In this document: in pieces, positions 9,030 through 17,628 of the stretch | How the letters are laid out: every line of letters starts with the position of its first letter | Numbering within the stretch: the stretch's first letter is position 1 | Origin: Larkinella soli | GTDB lineage: Bacteria > Bacteroidota > Bacteroidia > Cytophagales > Spirosomataceae | Direction: 5' to 3' | Length of the DNA stretch: 64,000 nt | Assembly (NCBI RefSeq): GCF_003703975.1 | Contig: NZ_QTJY01000008.1 | Span: 248,001 to 312,000 of the forward strand | Notes under the pieces: generated by a model | Told to the model about the DNA's origin: nothing | Database searches by the model: none | Seen by the model: only the letters and a program-made list of their open reading frames with translations | Made by a program: the position numbers and the translations under genes

Positions 9030-10826
9030 ATGATTAGTCAACTAACCACCATCGATTTTATCGTCCTGATCGCCAGCCTGCTATTTCTGGTGGCCGCCAG
9101 CGCCTTTGCGGGGCGAAAGAAGAAGGATTCGGAAGATTATTTCATGGCCGGCCGGTCGCTGCGATGGTGGTCGGTGGCGGGGTCGATCTACGGCACCAAC
9201 ATCCACGCCCAGCAGATCATCGGGATGCTCGGCATCGGGTATTCCATCGGCTTCGCGCAGAGCCATTACGAGGTGCTGGCGGTGCCGGCCATTCTGATCC
9301 TCTGCTACCTGTTCATCCCGATTTACCGGAAGCGGTCGGTATTCACGCTTTCCCAGTTTCTCGAACACCGCTACAACGAACAGGCCCGGCTGGCCTACAC
9401 GGTGCTGATCGTGGCGTTCATCGTCATTCAGCTGATTGCCGGCTTTTACATCGGCAGCCGGACGCTCGGCCTGCTGTTTCAGGGCAGTTCGTTCGAAATT
9501 AGCTACCTGCAGGGCATCCTGCTCATCGCCGGGGTGACGGTGCTGTTCACCGTGTACGGGGGAATGGACTCCGTCGTCGTGGCCGACAACATCCTGACGG
9601 TCCTGATGATCTTCACGGTCCTGATCGTGGGCGTGATGACGCTGACCCAGCCCGAAATAAAGGGCATCGACGGGTTGCTGGCGCTCGACCATGCCCAGCC
9701 CGCCGACCAGCAGAAGATGCACCTCTACCTGCCGGCCGACCACCCCCGGCTCCCCTGGCTGGGGATCTTCACCGGCCTCAACATCCTCCATTGTTTCTAC
9801 TGGACCACCAACCAGTACCAGGTACAGAGGGTGCTGGCGGCCGCGTCGGACCGGGATGCCCAGCTGGGTACGATTGCGGCCGGTTTTCTGAAACTGAGCA
9901 TTCCCTTCTTCTCCATCGCCAGCGGGGTGGCGGCCTATTACATCTTCAACCACCGGTTCGGGGCCGGCAGCGTCAAACCGGACGACGCCTTTCTGAAGCT
10001 CATGGCGACGGTGGTCCCTTCCGGCTACGGCATCATCGGCCTCACCCTGGCCGGCCTGACCTGCGCCATCTTCTCGGCGATCTACTCGATGATGAACTCG
10101 GTGACCACGCTGCTGGCCTTCGACATCTACCGAAAATACCTGAACCGCCGGGCTTCCGACCGCCAGACCGTGCAGTTCGGGCGGCTTTCGGCCGTGGCGA
10201 TCTGCGCCGTGGCCACCGTTCTGACCCTCTGGACCTACGACCCGGCTTCTTCCGACAATTTCTTCCTGCAGCTGGCCGACCAGACGTCCTACATCAAACC
10301 GAGCCTGGTGGCGGTGTTCTTCGTGGGGATTCTTTACGCCGGAGCGCACCCGCGGGCGGCCGTGATCGCGATGCTGGCGGGGCCGGTCTTCGGGCTGCTG
10401 GCCGACCTGCTCTACAACCACGTGCTGGCCACCATCCCGGCCGTGCGCGACCTGTTCGGTGCCCGGCTCAACTTCCTCTACCGGGTGTTCATCATCTGTA
10501 CCTGCTGCACGCTTCTGCTGCTCGGCCTCAGCCGTCGCTGGAAACAGGGCGGTCCTGTGAAGGCGCCGGACCTGGTGCTGTCGGCACCCGGACTGGCGCG
10601 CTGGATCTGGATTTTTCTGGGGCTGGAGGGCCTTCTGATCGTTGGGGTGCTGACCGGCCTGCTTCGGCCGCAGACGGCCGCCTGGCCCGGCGCCCTCATC
10701 CCGATGGCGCTGTTCCTCAGCGCCTATGCCCGGAAGCCGGCCGGCGGGTCGCTGCTAGCCTCCGATCTTTTCTATGCAGGACTGCTGAGTTCGGTGACGG
10801 TCTGGATTCTGTTTTTCTTTGCATAG
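9030..10826 (+). CDS. Sodium:solute symporter (SSS family)
   Basis: A 598-residue inner-membrane transporter with about 14 hydrophobic segments. Seen directly: the family's N-terminal GRKKKDSEDYFMAGRSL loop after TM1, the sodium-site region GSIYGTNIHAQQIIGMLG, YGGMDSVVVADN in the middle, and NILHCFYWTTNQYQVQR before the next helices, which resembles SGLT-type sugar or polyol symporters. The first Met at 9030 begins the first membrane segment. It follows a terminator, so it is probably transcribed separately from the upstream operon. A 133-residue membrane protein gene starts 56 bases downstream. Solute unknown. Confidence 0.9.
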   Translation: MISQLTTIDFIVLIASLLFLVAASAFAGRKKKDSEDYFMAGRSLRWWSVAGSIYGTNIHAQQIIGMLGIGYSIGFAQSHYEVLAVPAILILCYLFIPIYRKRSVFTLSQFLEHRYNEQARLAYTVLIVAFIVIQLIAGFYIGSRTLGLLFQGSSFEISYLQGILLIAGVTVLFTVYGGMDSVVVADNILTVLMIFTVLIVGVMTLTQPEIKGIDGLLALDHAQPADQQKMHLYLPADHPRLPWLGIFTGLNILHCFYWTTNQYQVQRVLAAASDRDAQLGTIAAGFLKLSIPFFSIASGVAAYYIFNHRFGAGSVKPDDAFLKLMATVVPSGYGIIGLTLAGLTCAIFSAIYSMMNSVTTLLAFDIYRKYLNRRASDRQTVQFGRLSAVAICAVATVLTLWTYDPASSDNFFLQLADQTSYIKPSLVAVFFVGILYAGAHPRAAVIAMLAGPVFGLLADLLYNHVLATIPAVRDLFGARLNFLYRVFIICTCCTLLLLGLSRRWKQGGPVKAPDLVLSAPGLARWIWIFLGLEGLLIVGVLTGLLRPQTAAWPGALIPMALFLSAYARKPAGGSLLASDLFYAGLLSSVTVWILFFFA

Positions 10827-10882
10827 ACGTATACGGCGGGGTTCCCTTCGTCGTTGTAGCCGAAAGACTCTCTCCCACTTAC

Positions 10883-11284
10883 ATGCGTAATAACGTATTT
10901 TTTTATCTCGTCCTGCTGGTTTTAACGATGGTTGACGCCTGGCTGCTGGCCCACCCGAACCTCATCGGTCGGATCGGTATTTTCTGGTTCGATTACGATT
11001 ATCTCGAAACCCTCCCGAAAGCCATGGGAACGGTGGGCATCACGGTGCTGGTGGCGGTCCTGCTGAGTCTGGCCATCAAACGGGTGCTTAGCCGGCCGCC
11101 GGCGATCGGGCTGGCCGCGGCTTTACTTGCCTTCTGCGTGTTTCTCACCTTTCAGACGTTCGTCAAATTCACCTCCGGGACCTACCAGTTCACGGGATCA
11201 GGCTTCAAGACCGGGGCGGTGCTGCTGCCAATTATCCTGACCATCGTGTTCGGAAAAACGACGGCGGACGTTATCCGTAAATAA
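10883..11284 (+). CDS. Small integral membrane protein, unknown function
   Basis: A 133-residue protein with about four hydrophobic segments (residues about 5-23, 48-66, 73-90, 108-126), no recognised family. The start is the ATG of MRNNVFFYL; the same frame is open far upstream, but only because it is a shadow of the symporter gene. The hydrophobic periodicity and N-terminal charged residues support a real membrane protein. It may be co-transcribed with the symporter. Confidence 0.7.
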   Translation: MRNNVFFYLVLLVLTMVDAWLLAHPNLIGRIGIFWFDYDYLETLPKAMGTVGITVLVAVLLSLAIKRVLSRPPAIGLAAALLAFCVFLTFQTFVKFTSGTYQFTGSGFKTGAVLLPIILTIVFGKTTADVIRK

Positions 11285-11344
11285 CCGGCCGGCCGCCTAA
11301 AACCGTCATTTTACGCCGGACACCTACCGTTCCCTCAATCCTAC

Positions 11345-11376
11345 TTGCTTTTTAGTCAGGCGCTTAGCTACCTTTG
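11345..11376 (+). promoter_or_regulatory. Candidate promoter, TTG-N21-TACCTTTG
   Basis: TTG at 11345 and TACCTTTG at 11369-11376 match the Bacteroidota -33/-7 pattern with 21-base spacing. It would serve the acyltransferase gene with a leader of about 165 bases. A small palindrome (TTGCG/CGCAA) follows the -7 box. Confidence 0.5.
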
Positions 11377-11547
11377 TTGCGCATTCGCAATACACTACCT
11401 TCGTTTACCTGCAACGGACACCGCCTGCGGTTCCGAACCTCTTCATGAAGCGGCCTGACGGCCGGCATTTGCTTTTTTACGTCCATTTTATCGTTCCATC
11501 CGCCCTGTCGTTCCCGGCTGCGGTCAGACCATCCATGCCAGTATTTT

Positions 11548-12756
11548 ATGAAACATTCTGTTCCTTACCTCACCACACTGACACCGCTTCGGGGCATTGC
11601 GGCCCTGCTGGTGGTCATCTATCATTCCGACCTGATGCTGGCTCCCTTCGTGGATCATTCCCAAACCGGCTTCATGAAAAGCGGCTGGCTCTGGGTCGAT
11701 TTCTTTTTTGTCCTGAGCGGCTTCGTGCTGACCCACGCCTACGGCGGCCATTTCCGTGAAAAAGTGACCTGGGCCGGCTACCGGAAGTACATGCTGGCCC
11801 GCTTCGCCCGGGTGTATCCGCTTCATTTTCTGACGCTTCTGGCGGCCGTCGGGGTAACGGTGATGGTCCGCGCGCAGGCCGACGGGATGGACCCGTTCCT
11901 GGGGGCGATCTTCGACCTGAAGGCCATTCCGGTATCCCTGGTGCTGGCGCAGTCGCTGCATACCTGCATCACCGCCCCCCTGAACACGCCCTCCTGGTCG
12001 CTGAGCACGGAGTGGTGGGTGTATATGGTTTTCCCGCTGCTGGTGGGGCCGTTCTCCCGGCTTCGGGGCATCGGCCGCCTGGGTGCTCTGATCGGTATTG
12101 CCGGTCTGTTTCTGGGCGTCATGTATTATCTGGTTCCCAATTACAGTGACAACGGGTTCGTCAAACCGGGGCAGTATACCCCGCCGACCCTCAACACACT
12201 GACGGACTGGGGCCTGGTCCGCTGTCTGGCCGGCTTCCTGCTGGGGATGCTGTTCCATGAACTCTACCGTCACGGCATCGGCTACCGGCTGCTGCGGAGC
12301 GGCTGGGCCTTCCTGGCCTCCTTTGTCGGGGTGCTGGCGGCCATGCACTTCGCCATCCACGACCTGCTGATCGTCTGCTTCTTTCCGTTCATCATCCTGA
12401 CGGCCGCCTGGAACGAAGACTTCATCAAGCGGGTGCTGGAAACGCGGCCCCTGCAACGCCTGGGCGACTGGTCGTTTTCGATCTACATGGTCCACATCCC
12501 GATCGCCTTTTTCCTGACGGCCGTGTTCATTCTGCCGAACCACCCGAAGATGTACTCCAGCTTCCCGGCCTGGATGTCGACCCCGTTCCCTCCGGGCGGC
12601 CCAGTGTGCCTGGTGCTGCTGGTCCTGACGCTCGGAACGGCGGCTCTGACTTACCGGTATGTCGAGGTTCCGGCCCGGAACTACATCAACCGGCGGTTCG
12701 GTCACCGGCGGCAGGCGTATCCGGTCAATGCGTCCGTATCGGAAGTTACACTTTAA
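11548..12756 (+). CDS. Acyltransferase 3 family membrane protein (OafA-like)
   Basis: A 402-residue multispanning protein that O-acylates a surface sugar. Seen directly: LTPLRGIAALLVVIYHS at residues about 10-26, with the Arg and the catalytic-type His of the family, WVDFFFVLSGFVL (about 50-62), and the RFARVYPLHFL stretch (about 88-98), then ten or so membrane segments to the end. Length is normal. It stands alone: a nested palindrome and a strong terminator follow. Acceptor (O-antigen, exopolysaccharide, peptidoglycan or lipid) cannot be told. Confidence 0.9.
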   Translation: MKHSVPYLTTLTPLRGIAALLVVIYHSDLMLAPFVDHSQTGFMKSGWLWVDFFFVLSGFVLTHAYGGHFREKVTWAGYRKYMLARFARVYPLHFLTLLAAVGVTVMVRAQADGMDPFLGAIFDLKAIPVSLVLAQSLHTCITAPLNTPSWSLSTEWWVYMVFPLLVGPFSRLRGIGRLGALIGIAGLFLGVMYYLVPNYSDNGFVKPGQYTPPTLNTLTDWGLVRCLAGFLLGMLFHELYRHGIGYRLLRSGWAFLASFVGVLAAMHFAIHDLLIVCFFPFIILTAAWNEDFIKRVLETRPLQRLGDWSFSIYMVHIPIAFFLTAVFILPNHPKMYSSFPAWMSTPFPPGGPVCLVLLVLTLGTAALTYRYVEVPARNYINRRFGHRRQAYPVNASVSEVTL

Positions 12757-12805
12757 GCGATCGTTTGGCGAAAAGATTTTTTCCCCGACCGGTTGGCCGG
12801 CGAGC

Positions 12806-12912
12806 GGACCACCCCCCGGCCCCCTCCTAAAACAGGAGGGGGAGTGCGCTGCCGTTTTTAAGACCTGCGAAGCTACCCCCTCCTTCAAAAGGAGGGGGCC
12901 GGGGGGTGGTCC
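12806..12912. repeat. GC-rich nested palindromic element, copy 2
   Basis: 107 bp with the same architecture as copy 1: perfect outer arms, two inner CCCCCTCC hairpins and a conserved centre containing gcgctgcc and tgcgaagc. It lies 49 bases after the acyltransferase stop codon. Confidence 0.9.
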
Positions 12913-12963
12913 GGCGCCCCTCGTTCCCCGAGATGAAGGCTTCAGGCATTTCCCTTTCCGTTT

Positions 12964-13002
12964 GGCCGGAGGCAGGGGCGTTCCCCTGCCTCCGGCCTTT
13001 TT
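12964..13002 (+). terminator. Strong terminator hairpin
   Basis: A perfect 15-bp stem (GGCCGGAGGCAGGGG with its complement) around a CGTT loop, followed by five T. It would end transcription from the acyltransferase gene before the amidohydrolase gene. Confidence 0.9.
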
Positions 13003-13098
13003 ATCGAAAAGTTTTTCTCCGGCGGTCTTCCATTTCCCCGGTTTTGACCGATCTTTATTTCCGGTGATTACCTGTAAAGACGGCCAACCGATACCGGA

Positions 13099-14379
13099 AT
13101 GTTCCTGCTTAACTACCTCCGCCTGCCGGCCCTGTGGCTGGCCCTCTCCTTTTTCGATCAACCCCCTGCCGGCCGGTTTGAGGAGGCCGCCCGGCTGCTG
13201 AAACCCGACCGGGTGTTCGACGGGGAGACGATGCACGAAGGCTGGGCGGTGCGGGTCCGGGGCGAACGGATCGAGGCCGTGGGGCCGGCGGGCAGCGTTC
13301 CGGCGGCCGGTGCGGAGGTCGTCGACCTGAAAGGCACCACCCTGCTGCCCGGGCTCATCGAGGGCCATTCCCACCTGCTGCTGCATCCCTACAACGAAAC
13401 GAGCTGGAACGACCAGGTGCTGAAAGAACCCCGCGCCTACCGCGTCGCCCGGGCCACGGTCCACGCCCGCAAAACGCTGCTGGCCGGCTTCACGACCGTC
13501 CGGGATCTCGGCACCGAGGGGGCCGATTACGATGACGTGGGGCTGAAACAGGCCATCGCCCAGGGCCTCATCCCCGGCCCGCGGATGATCGTGGCAACCC
13601 GGGCGCTGGTGGCATCCGGCAGCTACGGCCCCAAAGGCTTCAGCCCCGACCTCGACGTGCCGCAGGGGGCCGAGGAAGCCGACGGCCACGACCGGCTGAT
13701 TCAGGCCGTCCGGCGGCAAATCGGCAGGGGAGCCGACGTGGTGAAGGTCTATGCCGACTACCGCTGGGGCCTCATGGCCGACGCCCGACCGACCTTTTCC
13801 CTGGAAGAAATCAGACTGATCGTGGAAACCGCCCGTTCCAGCGGCCGGCCGACGGCGGCCCACGCGGCTACGGCGGAAGGCATGCGCCGGGCCATTCTGG
13901 CGGGCTGTGAAACCATCGAGCACGGCGACGCCGGTACGCCCGAAATCTTCGCGCTCATGAAGGAACATAAAACCGCCCTCTGCCCCACCCTCGCGGCCGG
14001 CGACGCGGTCAGCCAGTATCGCGGATGGAAGAAGGGCGTCGGTCCGGAGCCGGAGAACGTGCGGCAGAAACGGGTCACCTTCCGGCAGGCGCTGGCGGCC
14101 GGGGTGACGATCTGCTTCGGGGGCGACGTGGGGGTGTTCGCCCACGGCGACAATGCCCGCGAACTGGAGATGATGGTAGAATACGGAATGAAACCGCTGG
14201 ACGTGCTGCGTTCGGCCACCTCGGTCAATGCCGACGTCTTTCACCTGACCGACCGGGGCCGCATCCGCCCCGGGCTCCTGGCCGACCTCGTGGCCGTCGA
14301 GGGCGACCCGGCGCAGGCCATCCAGGCCATCCGCAACGTCCGGCTGATCATGCAGGGCGGGAAAGTGGTCAATAACTGA
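13099..14379 (+). CDS. Metal-dependent amidohydrolase (imidazolonepropionase-like)
   Basis: A 426-residue TIM-barrel hydrolase of the amidohydrolase superfamily. Seen directly: metal-binding His90 and His92 (GLIEGHSHLLLH), the bridging Lys region VVKVYADY (about 215), His in AHAATAEGMRRAI (about 255), His in ETIEHGD (about 275), and the metal Asp in FGGDVGVFAHG near 345. The N-terminus is hydrophobic and may act as a signal or anchor (LRLPALWLALSFF), as in the exported dipeptidase-like members of this group. Its end overlaps the 3' end of the opposite-strand DUF5615 gene by 11 bases. Substrate not predictable. Confidence 0.9.
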   Translation: MFLLNYLRLPALWLALSFFDQPPAGRFEEAARLLKPDRVFDGETMHEGWAVRVRGERIEAVGPAGSVPAAGAEVVDLKGTTLLPGLIEGHSHLLLHPYNETSWNDQVLKEPRAYRVARATVHARKTLLAGFTTVRDLGTEGADYDDVGLKQAIAQGLIPGPRMIVATRALVASGSYGPKGFSPDLDVPQGAEEADGHDRLIQAVRRQIGRGADVVKVYADYRWGLMADARPTFSLEEIRLIVETARSSGRPTAAHAATAEGMRRAILAGCETIEHGDAGTPEIFALMKEHKTALCPTLAAGDAVSQYRGWKKGVGPEPENVRQKRVTFRQALAAGVTICFGGDVGVFAHGDNARELEMMVEYGMKPLDVLRSATSVNADVFHLTDRGRIRPGLLADLVAVEGDPAQAIQAIRNVRLIMQGGKVVNN

Positions 14380-14721
14380 TCAGTGTATCCCGCCCCATTT
14401 TGACCATTTCCGCTCCGGATTCAAAAAGGGATACTATGGTCGGCAGAAACAAGTCGAGCAGGTCGACCAAATCGTTGTTTTTAATATTTCCTATCTCCAG
14501 ATGTAGAATTTTCGGAGGAGCGCCTTCAAGAAAGAACCGGTCCGGAAAGTCGTTATCCTTCGTGATTACAATTCGGCCTTGCTCAACGGCAATGGCTCGG
14601 ATTTGAGCATCTTCCAGAAACTGCCCTTGCGGAAATGAAATACTATGAATGGCATCATAACCCTTCCTCTGAGAAACGAAACCAGCACGGGCGGAAGCTG
14701 GGTATCAATGAAGAACTTCAT
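14369..14721 (-). pseudogene. DUF5615 PIN-like protein, frameshifted
   Basis: Read from the ATG at 14721, the frame gives MKFFIDTQLPPVLVSFLRG, the conserved start of DUF5615 PIN-like nucleases. After about 20 codons the family sequence continues in the next frame (GYDAIHSISFPQG, then IVITKDNDFPDRFF with its acidic residues) to a TGA at 14369-14371. One base is missing near 14670, where GGAAGGG stands in place of an expected GGAAAGGG. The total of 353 bases fits 117 residues with one deleted base. It follows the DUF433 gene by 31 bases, the usual antitoxin-toxin order. The deletion may be real inactivation or a homopolymer sequencing error. Confidence 0.85.
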
Positions 14722-14752
14722 CAATTAATAATGGTGCAGAAAAGCAGCCGGT

Positions 14753-14992
14753 TCAGGCGACGGATTGAGGATTGATGATTGATTTGGCATTTGCTATTCG
14801 GGCGGCAAACAGCAGGCAGGCCTGGATGTCGGCTTCTTCCAGAAACGGATAGTCACTCAGGATTTCAGCAGGCGTCATCCCGGCCGCCAGCAGTTCCAGC
14901 AGTTGAGCCACCGTAAACCGCATATTACGAATAGACGGCTTACCGGAACTGACCTTCGGATTTATGGTGATTCGCTGCAGTAACTGTTCCAT
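14753..14992 (-). CDS. DUF433 family antitoxin-like protein
   Basis: A 79-residue protein with the DUF433 pattern: ITINPKVSSGKPSIRNMRFTV followed by LLELLAAGMTPAEILSDYP and a short helical tail. DUF433 proteins carry a helix-turn-helix and are usually encoded just before a DUF5615 PIN-like protein, as here, so it is likely an antitoxin and repressor of the pair. The ATG at 14992 is preferred over a TTG at 14998. The partner is frameshifted, so it may act alone. Confidence 0.88.
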   Translation of the reverse strand: MEQLLQRITINPKVSSGKPSIRNMRFTVAQLLELLAAGMTPAEILSDYPFLEEADIQACLLFAARIANAKSIINPQSVA

Positions 14993-15027
14993 AACCAATT
15001 GTTTCTTTCAAAGGTAAAGAAGCCCGC

Positions 15028-16110
15028 TCAGATCATCAACAGGCGCCAGATGCCGGAGAGCAGGATCAGCAGCAGCGAGGCCGGGGTCAGGACTTTCCAG
15101 CAGAGGAACATCATCTGGTCGACGCGAACCCGGGGGAAGGTCCAGCGGACCCACATCTGGGCCAGCACGGCCAGCAGGGCTTTCGACAGGAGCCAGAAAG
15201 CGGCCGTAATATTGCCCCAGACCGTGCCCGGCACCCCGCTCGTCCAGTCGGCCAGCCGGATGGGGCCGAGGTTGGGCAGGGGCGTGTTCCAGCTGCCGAG
15301 GAACAGAATGGCTCCCAGAAAGGAAACCAGCAGCATCATGGCGTATTCCGACAGGAACAGGAGCGCAAACCGCATCCCGCTGTATTCGGTATGGAACCCG
15401 GCCACCAGTTCCGACTCACCCTCGGGCAGGTCGAAGGGGGCGCGGTTGCTTTCGGCCAGGGTCGTGATGAAGAAGATGATGTAGGCGATGAGCAGAAAGG
15501 GGTTGCGGAAGATGTTCCAGCTGAAAATTCCGCCCCAGTCGGTGACGTTGATGCCGAGGGCTTTGATCCCGAACAGGTAGTTGGCTTCGTAGGTGTAGAT
15601 GCCCTGCTGGAAGCTGATTTCCTGAAGGTTCAGCGTCTGGCAGATCATGACGGCGCAGAGGATCGTCAGGCCGAGCGGTATTTCGTAGGAAATGATCTGG
15701 GCCACCGAGCGCATGGCCCCGAACAGCGAATATTTGTTGTTGGAACCCCAGCCCGCCATCAGGATGCCGATCACGTCGAGGGAGACGATCGCCATCAGGT
15801 AGAACACGCCCACGGCGGCCGCCGAGCCCTGGAGGTCGGGCGTCAGGGGGATCACGGCAAAACCGGCGAAAATGGCCGCGAAGATGACCATCGGGGCCAG
15901 CAGAAACAACCGGCGGTCGGCGGCTTTCGGCACGATGTCTTCCTTCTGAAGCAGTTTCAGCAGGTCGGCGATCAGCTGCAGAAGGCCGTATTTCCCGACT
16001 TCCATCGGCCCCAGGCGGTCCTGAATGAAGGCCGACACCTTGCGTTCGAGATAAACCCCGACCACAACGAAACCGACGGCAATGACCAGAAAGATCGGAA
16101 GTGCAAGCAT
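15028..16110 (-). CDS. nuoH: NADH-quinone oxidoreductase subunit H
   Basis: The membrane subunit of respiratory complex I that forms part of the quinone chamber. 360 residues with eight or so membrane helices. Seen directly: YLERKVSAFIQDRLGPMEVGKYGLLQ split over residues about 20-45 (the ERK and R-GP motifs of the quinone cavity), SYEIPLGL, the LAESNRAPFDLPEGESELV loop, and GFHTEYSGMRFALLF. The ATG at 16110 starts directly at the first membrane helix; longer starts run into an unrelated leader. No other nuo gene is adjacent on either side, which is unusual for complex I. Confidence 0.95.
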   Translation of the reverse strand: MLALPIFLVIAVGFVVVGVYLERKVSAFIQDRLGPMEVGKYGLLQLIADLLKLLQKEDIVPKAADRRLFLLAPMVIFAAIFAGFAVIPLTPDLQGSAAAVGVFYLMAIVSLDVIGILMAGWGSNNKYSLFGAMRSVAQIISYEIPLGLTILCAVMICQTLNLQEISFQQGIYTYEANYLFGIKALGINVTDWGGIFSWNIFRNPFLLIAYIIFFITTLAESNRAPFDLPEGESELVAGFHTEYSGMRFALLFLSEYAMMLLVSFLGAILFLGSWNTPLPNLGPIRLADWTSGVPGTVWGNITAAFWLLSKALLAVLAQMWVRWTFPRVRVDQMMFLCWKVLTPASLLLILLSGIWRLLMI

Positions 16111-16244
16111 GGAACGACGACGTTCGGACGAACGATTCAGACGCCAAATATACGCACACCGGGCGGAATGCCGGTCGACACCCTGAAAATACCGACCGCA
16201 AACCTTTTTCCTCAACGCCCGGTTGCTTCTCAAAACCCCATCGT

Positions 16245-17564
16245 ATGCCTGAAACCATTACCCGGCCGATTGCCCTGTTCTGGTACCGCCGGGACCTCCG
16301 CCTTCACGACAACGCCGGTCTCTACCACGCCCTCCGCAGCGGCTACCCCGTCCTGCCGGTATTCATTTTCGACACCGACATTCTCGACCGGCTCGAAGAC
16401 CGGGCCGACCGGCGGGTGGAATTCATTCACCGGACCATTCAGGAAATGCAGGACGCGTTCCGGGCCATCGACACCTCGCTGATCGTCCGCCGGGGAAAAC
16501 CGCTCGACGTCTTCCGGGACCTGCTGCGCGAATACGACGTCCGGGCGGTTTATACCAATTATGACTACGAGGTCTACGCCAAAAACCGCGACGGGGCCGT
16601 CGCCGACCTACTGCGCGAGAACGGAGCCGGCTTTCATGCCTTCAAGGACCAGACCATTTTCGACCGGAACGAAGTCCTGAGCGGCAGCGGCACGCCCTAC
16701 ACGGTGTTTACGCCCTACAGCCGCACCTGGCACGCCCGGCTGAACGATTTTTTCCTGAAACCCTACCCGACGGAGCGGTATTTCGGCCATTTTCTGTCCC
16801 TGAACCAACGGTCGGTGCCCTCGCTGGAAGAACTCGGCTTTACACCGCTCAACGAGCCTTTTCCGGAAAGAACCGTCGCCGGCCGGCTGCTCCGGGACTA
16901 TAAGGAAACCCGGAATTTTCCGGCCCTCAGAGGCACCAGCGAACTGGGCATTCACCTCCGCTTCGGCACCCTGAGCATCCGGGAAGTGGCCCTGCAGGCC
17001 CGCGAACATAATTTCACCTTTCTGAACGAGCTGGTCTGGCGGGATTTTTACTTCCAGGTCCTCGACCACTTCCCCCACGTCGAAACCGGCTCCTTCCGGC
17101 GGGAATACGACCGGATCGAATGGCGCAACGACGAGGAGGAATTCCGGCGGTGGTGCGAAGGCCGGACCGGTTATCCGATCGTCGACGCCGGTATGCGCCA
17201 GCTGAACGAAACCGGCTGGATGCATAACCGGGTCCGGATGATCACGGCCAGCTTTCTCTGCAAACACCTGCTCATCGACTGGCGCTGGGGAGAAGCGTAT
17301 TTCGGCCGGAAACTCCGTGACTACGATCGGTCGGCCAACAACGGCGGCTGGCAGTGGGCCGCGGGTTCGGGCACGGATGCCGCCCCGTATTTCCGGGTGT
17401 TCAACCCGACGCTTCAGGCGCAGAAGTTCGACCCGAAGGGCGAATACATCCGGCGGTGGGTGCCGGAGTTCAACTCCCTCGACTATCCCCCGCCGATGGT
17501 CGAGCACACCTTTGCCCGCAACCGGGCCGTCGACACCTATCGGAAAGCCCTGCGGCCGGATTAG
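16245..17564 (+). CDS. phrB: Deoxyribodipyrimidine photolyase / cryptochrome family
   Basis: A 439-residue flavoprotein that uses blue light to repair pyrimidine dimers. Seen directly: the N-terminal antenna domain (WYRRDLRLHDNAGLYHAL, residues about 10-27), then the FAD-binding helical domain with TSELGIHLRFGTLSIRE, WRDFYFQ, and the signature block NNGGWQWAAGSGTDAAPYFR near residues 365-384, as in class I CPD photolyases. Length is slightly below the E. coli enzyme. Gene symbol is given by family resemblance. It starts 134 bases from nuoH and is divergently transcribed from it. Confidence 0.9.
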   Translation: MPETITRPIALFWYRRDLRLHDNAGLYHALRSGYPVLPVFIFDTDILDRLEDRADRRVEFIHRTIQEMQDAFRAIDTSLIVRRGKPLDVFRDLLREYDVRAVYTNYDYEVYAKNRDGAVADLLRENGAGFHAFKDQTIFDRNEVLSGSGTPYTVFTPYSRTWHARLNDFFLKPYPTERYFGHFLSLNQRSVPSLEELGFTPLNEPFPERTVAGRLLRDYKETRNFPALRGTSELGIHLRFGTLSIREVALQAREHNFTFLNELVWRDFYFQVLDHFPHVETGSFRREYDRIEWRNDEEEFRRWCEGRTGYPIVDAGMRQLNETGWMHNRVRMITASFLCKHLLIDWRWGEAYFGRKLRDYDRSANNGGWQWAAGSGTDAAPYFRVFNPTLQAQKFDPKGEYIRRWVPEFNSLDYPPPMVEHTFARNRAVDTYRKALRPD

Positions 17565-17628
17565 ACAATTCCAACGATTCTTATAATTTTAGGGTCGGTT
17601 TGCCAACGGAACCACCCTGAATAACGGC

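Noticed and set aside
11524-14244. A 906-residue open frame on the minus strand
   Set aside because: Antisense to the acyltransferase and amidohydrolase genes and runs through the palindromic repeat; no family motif.
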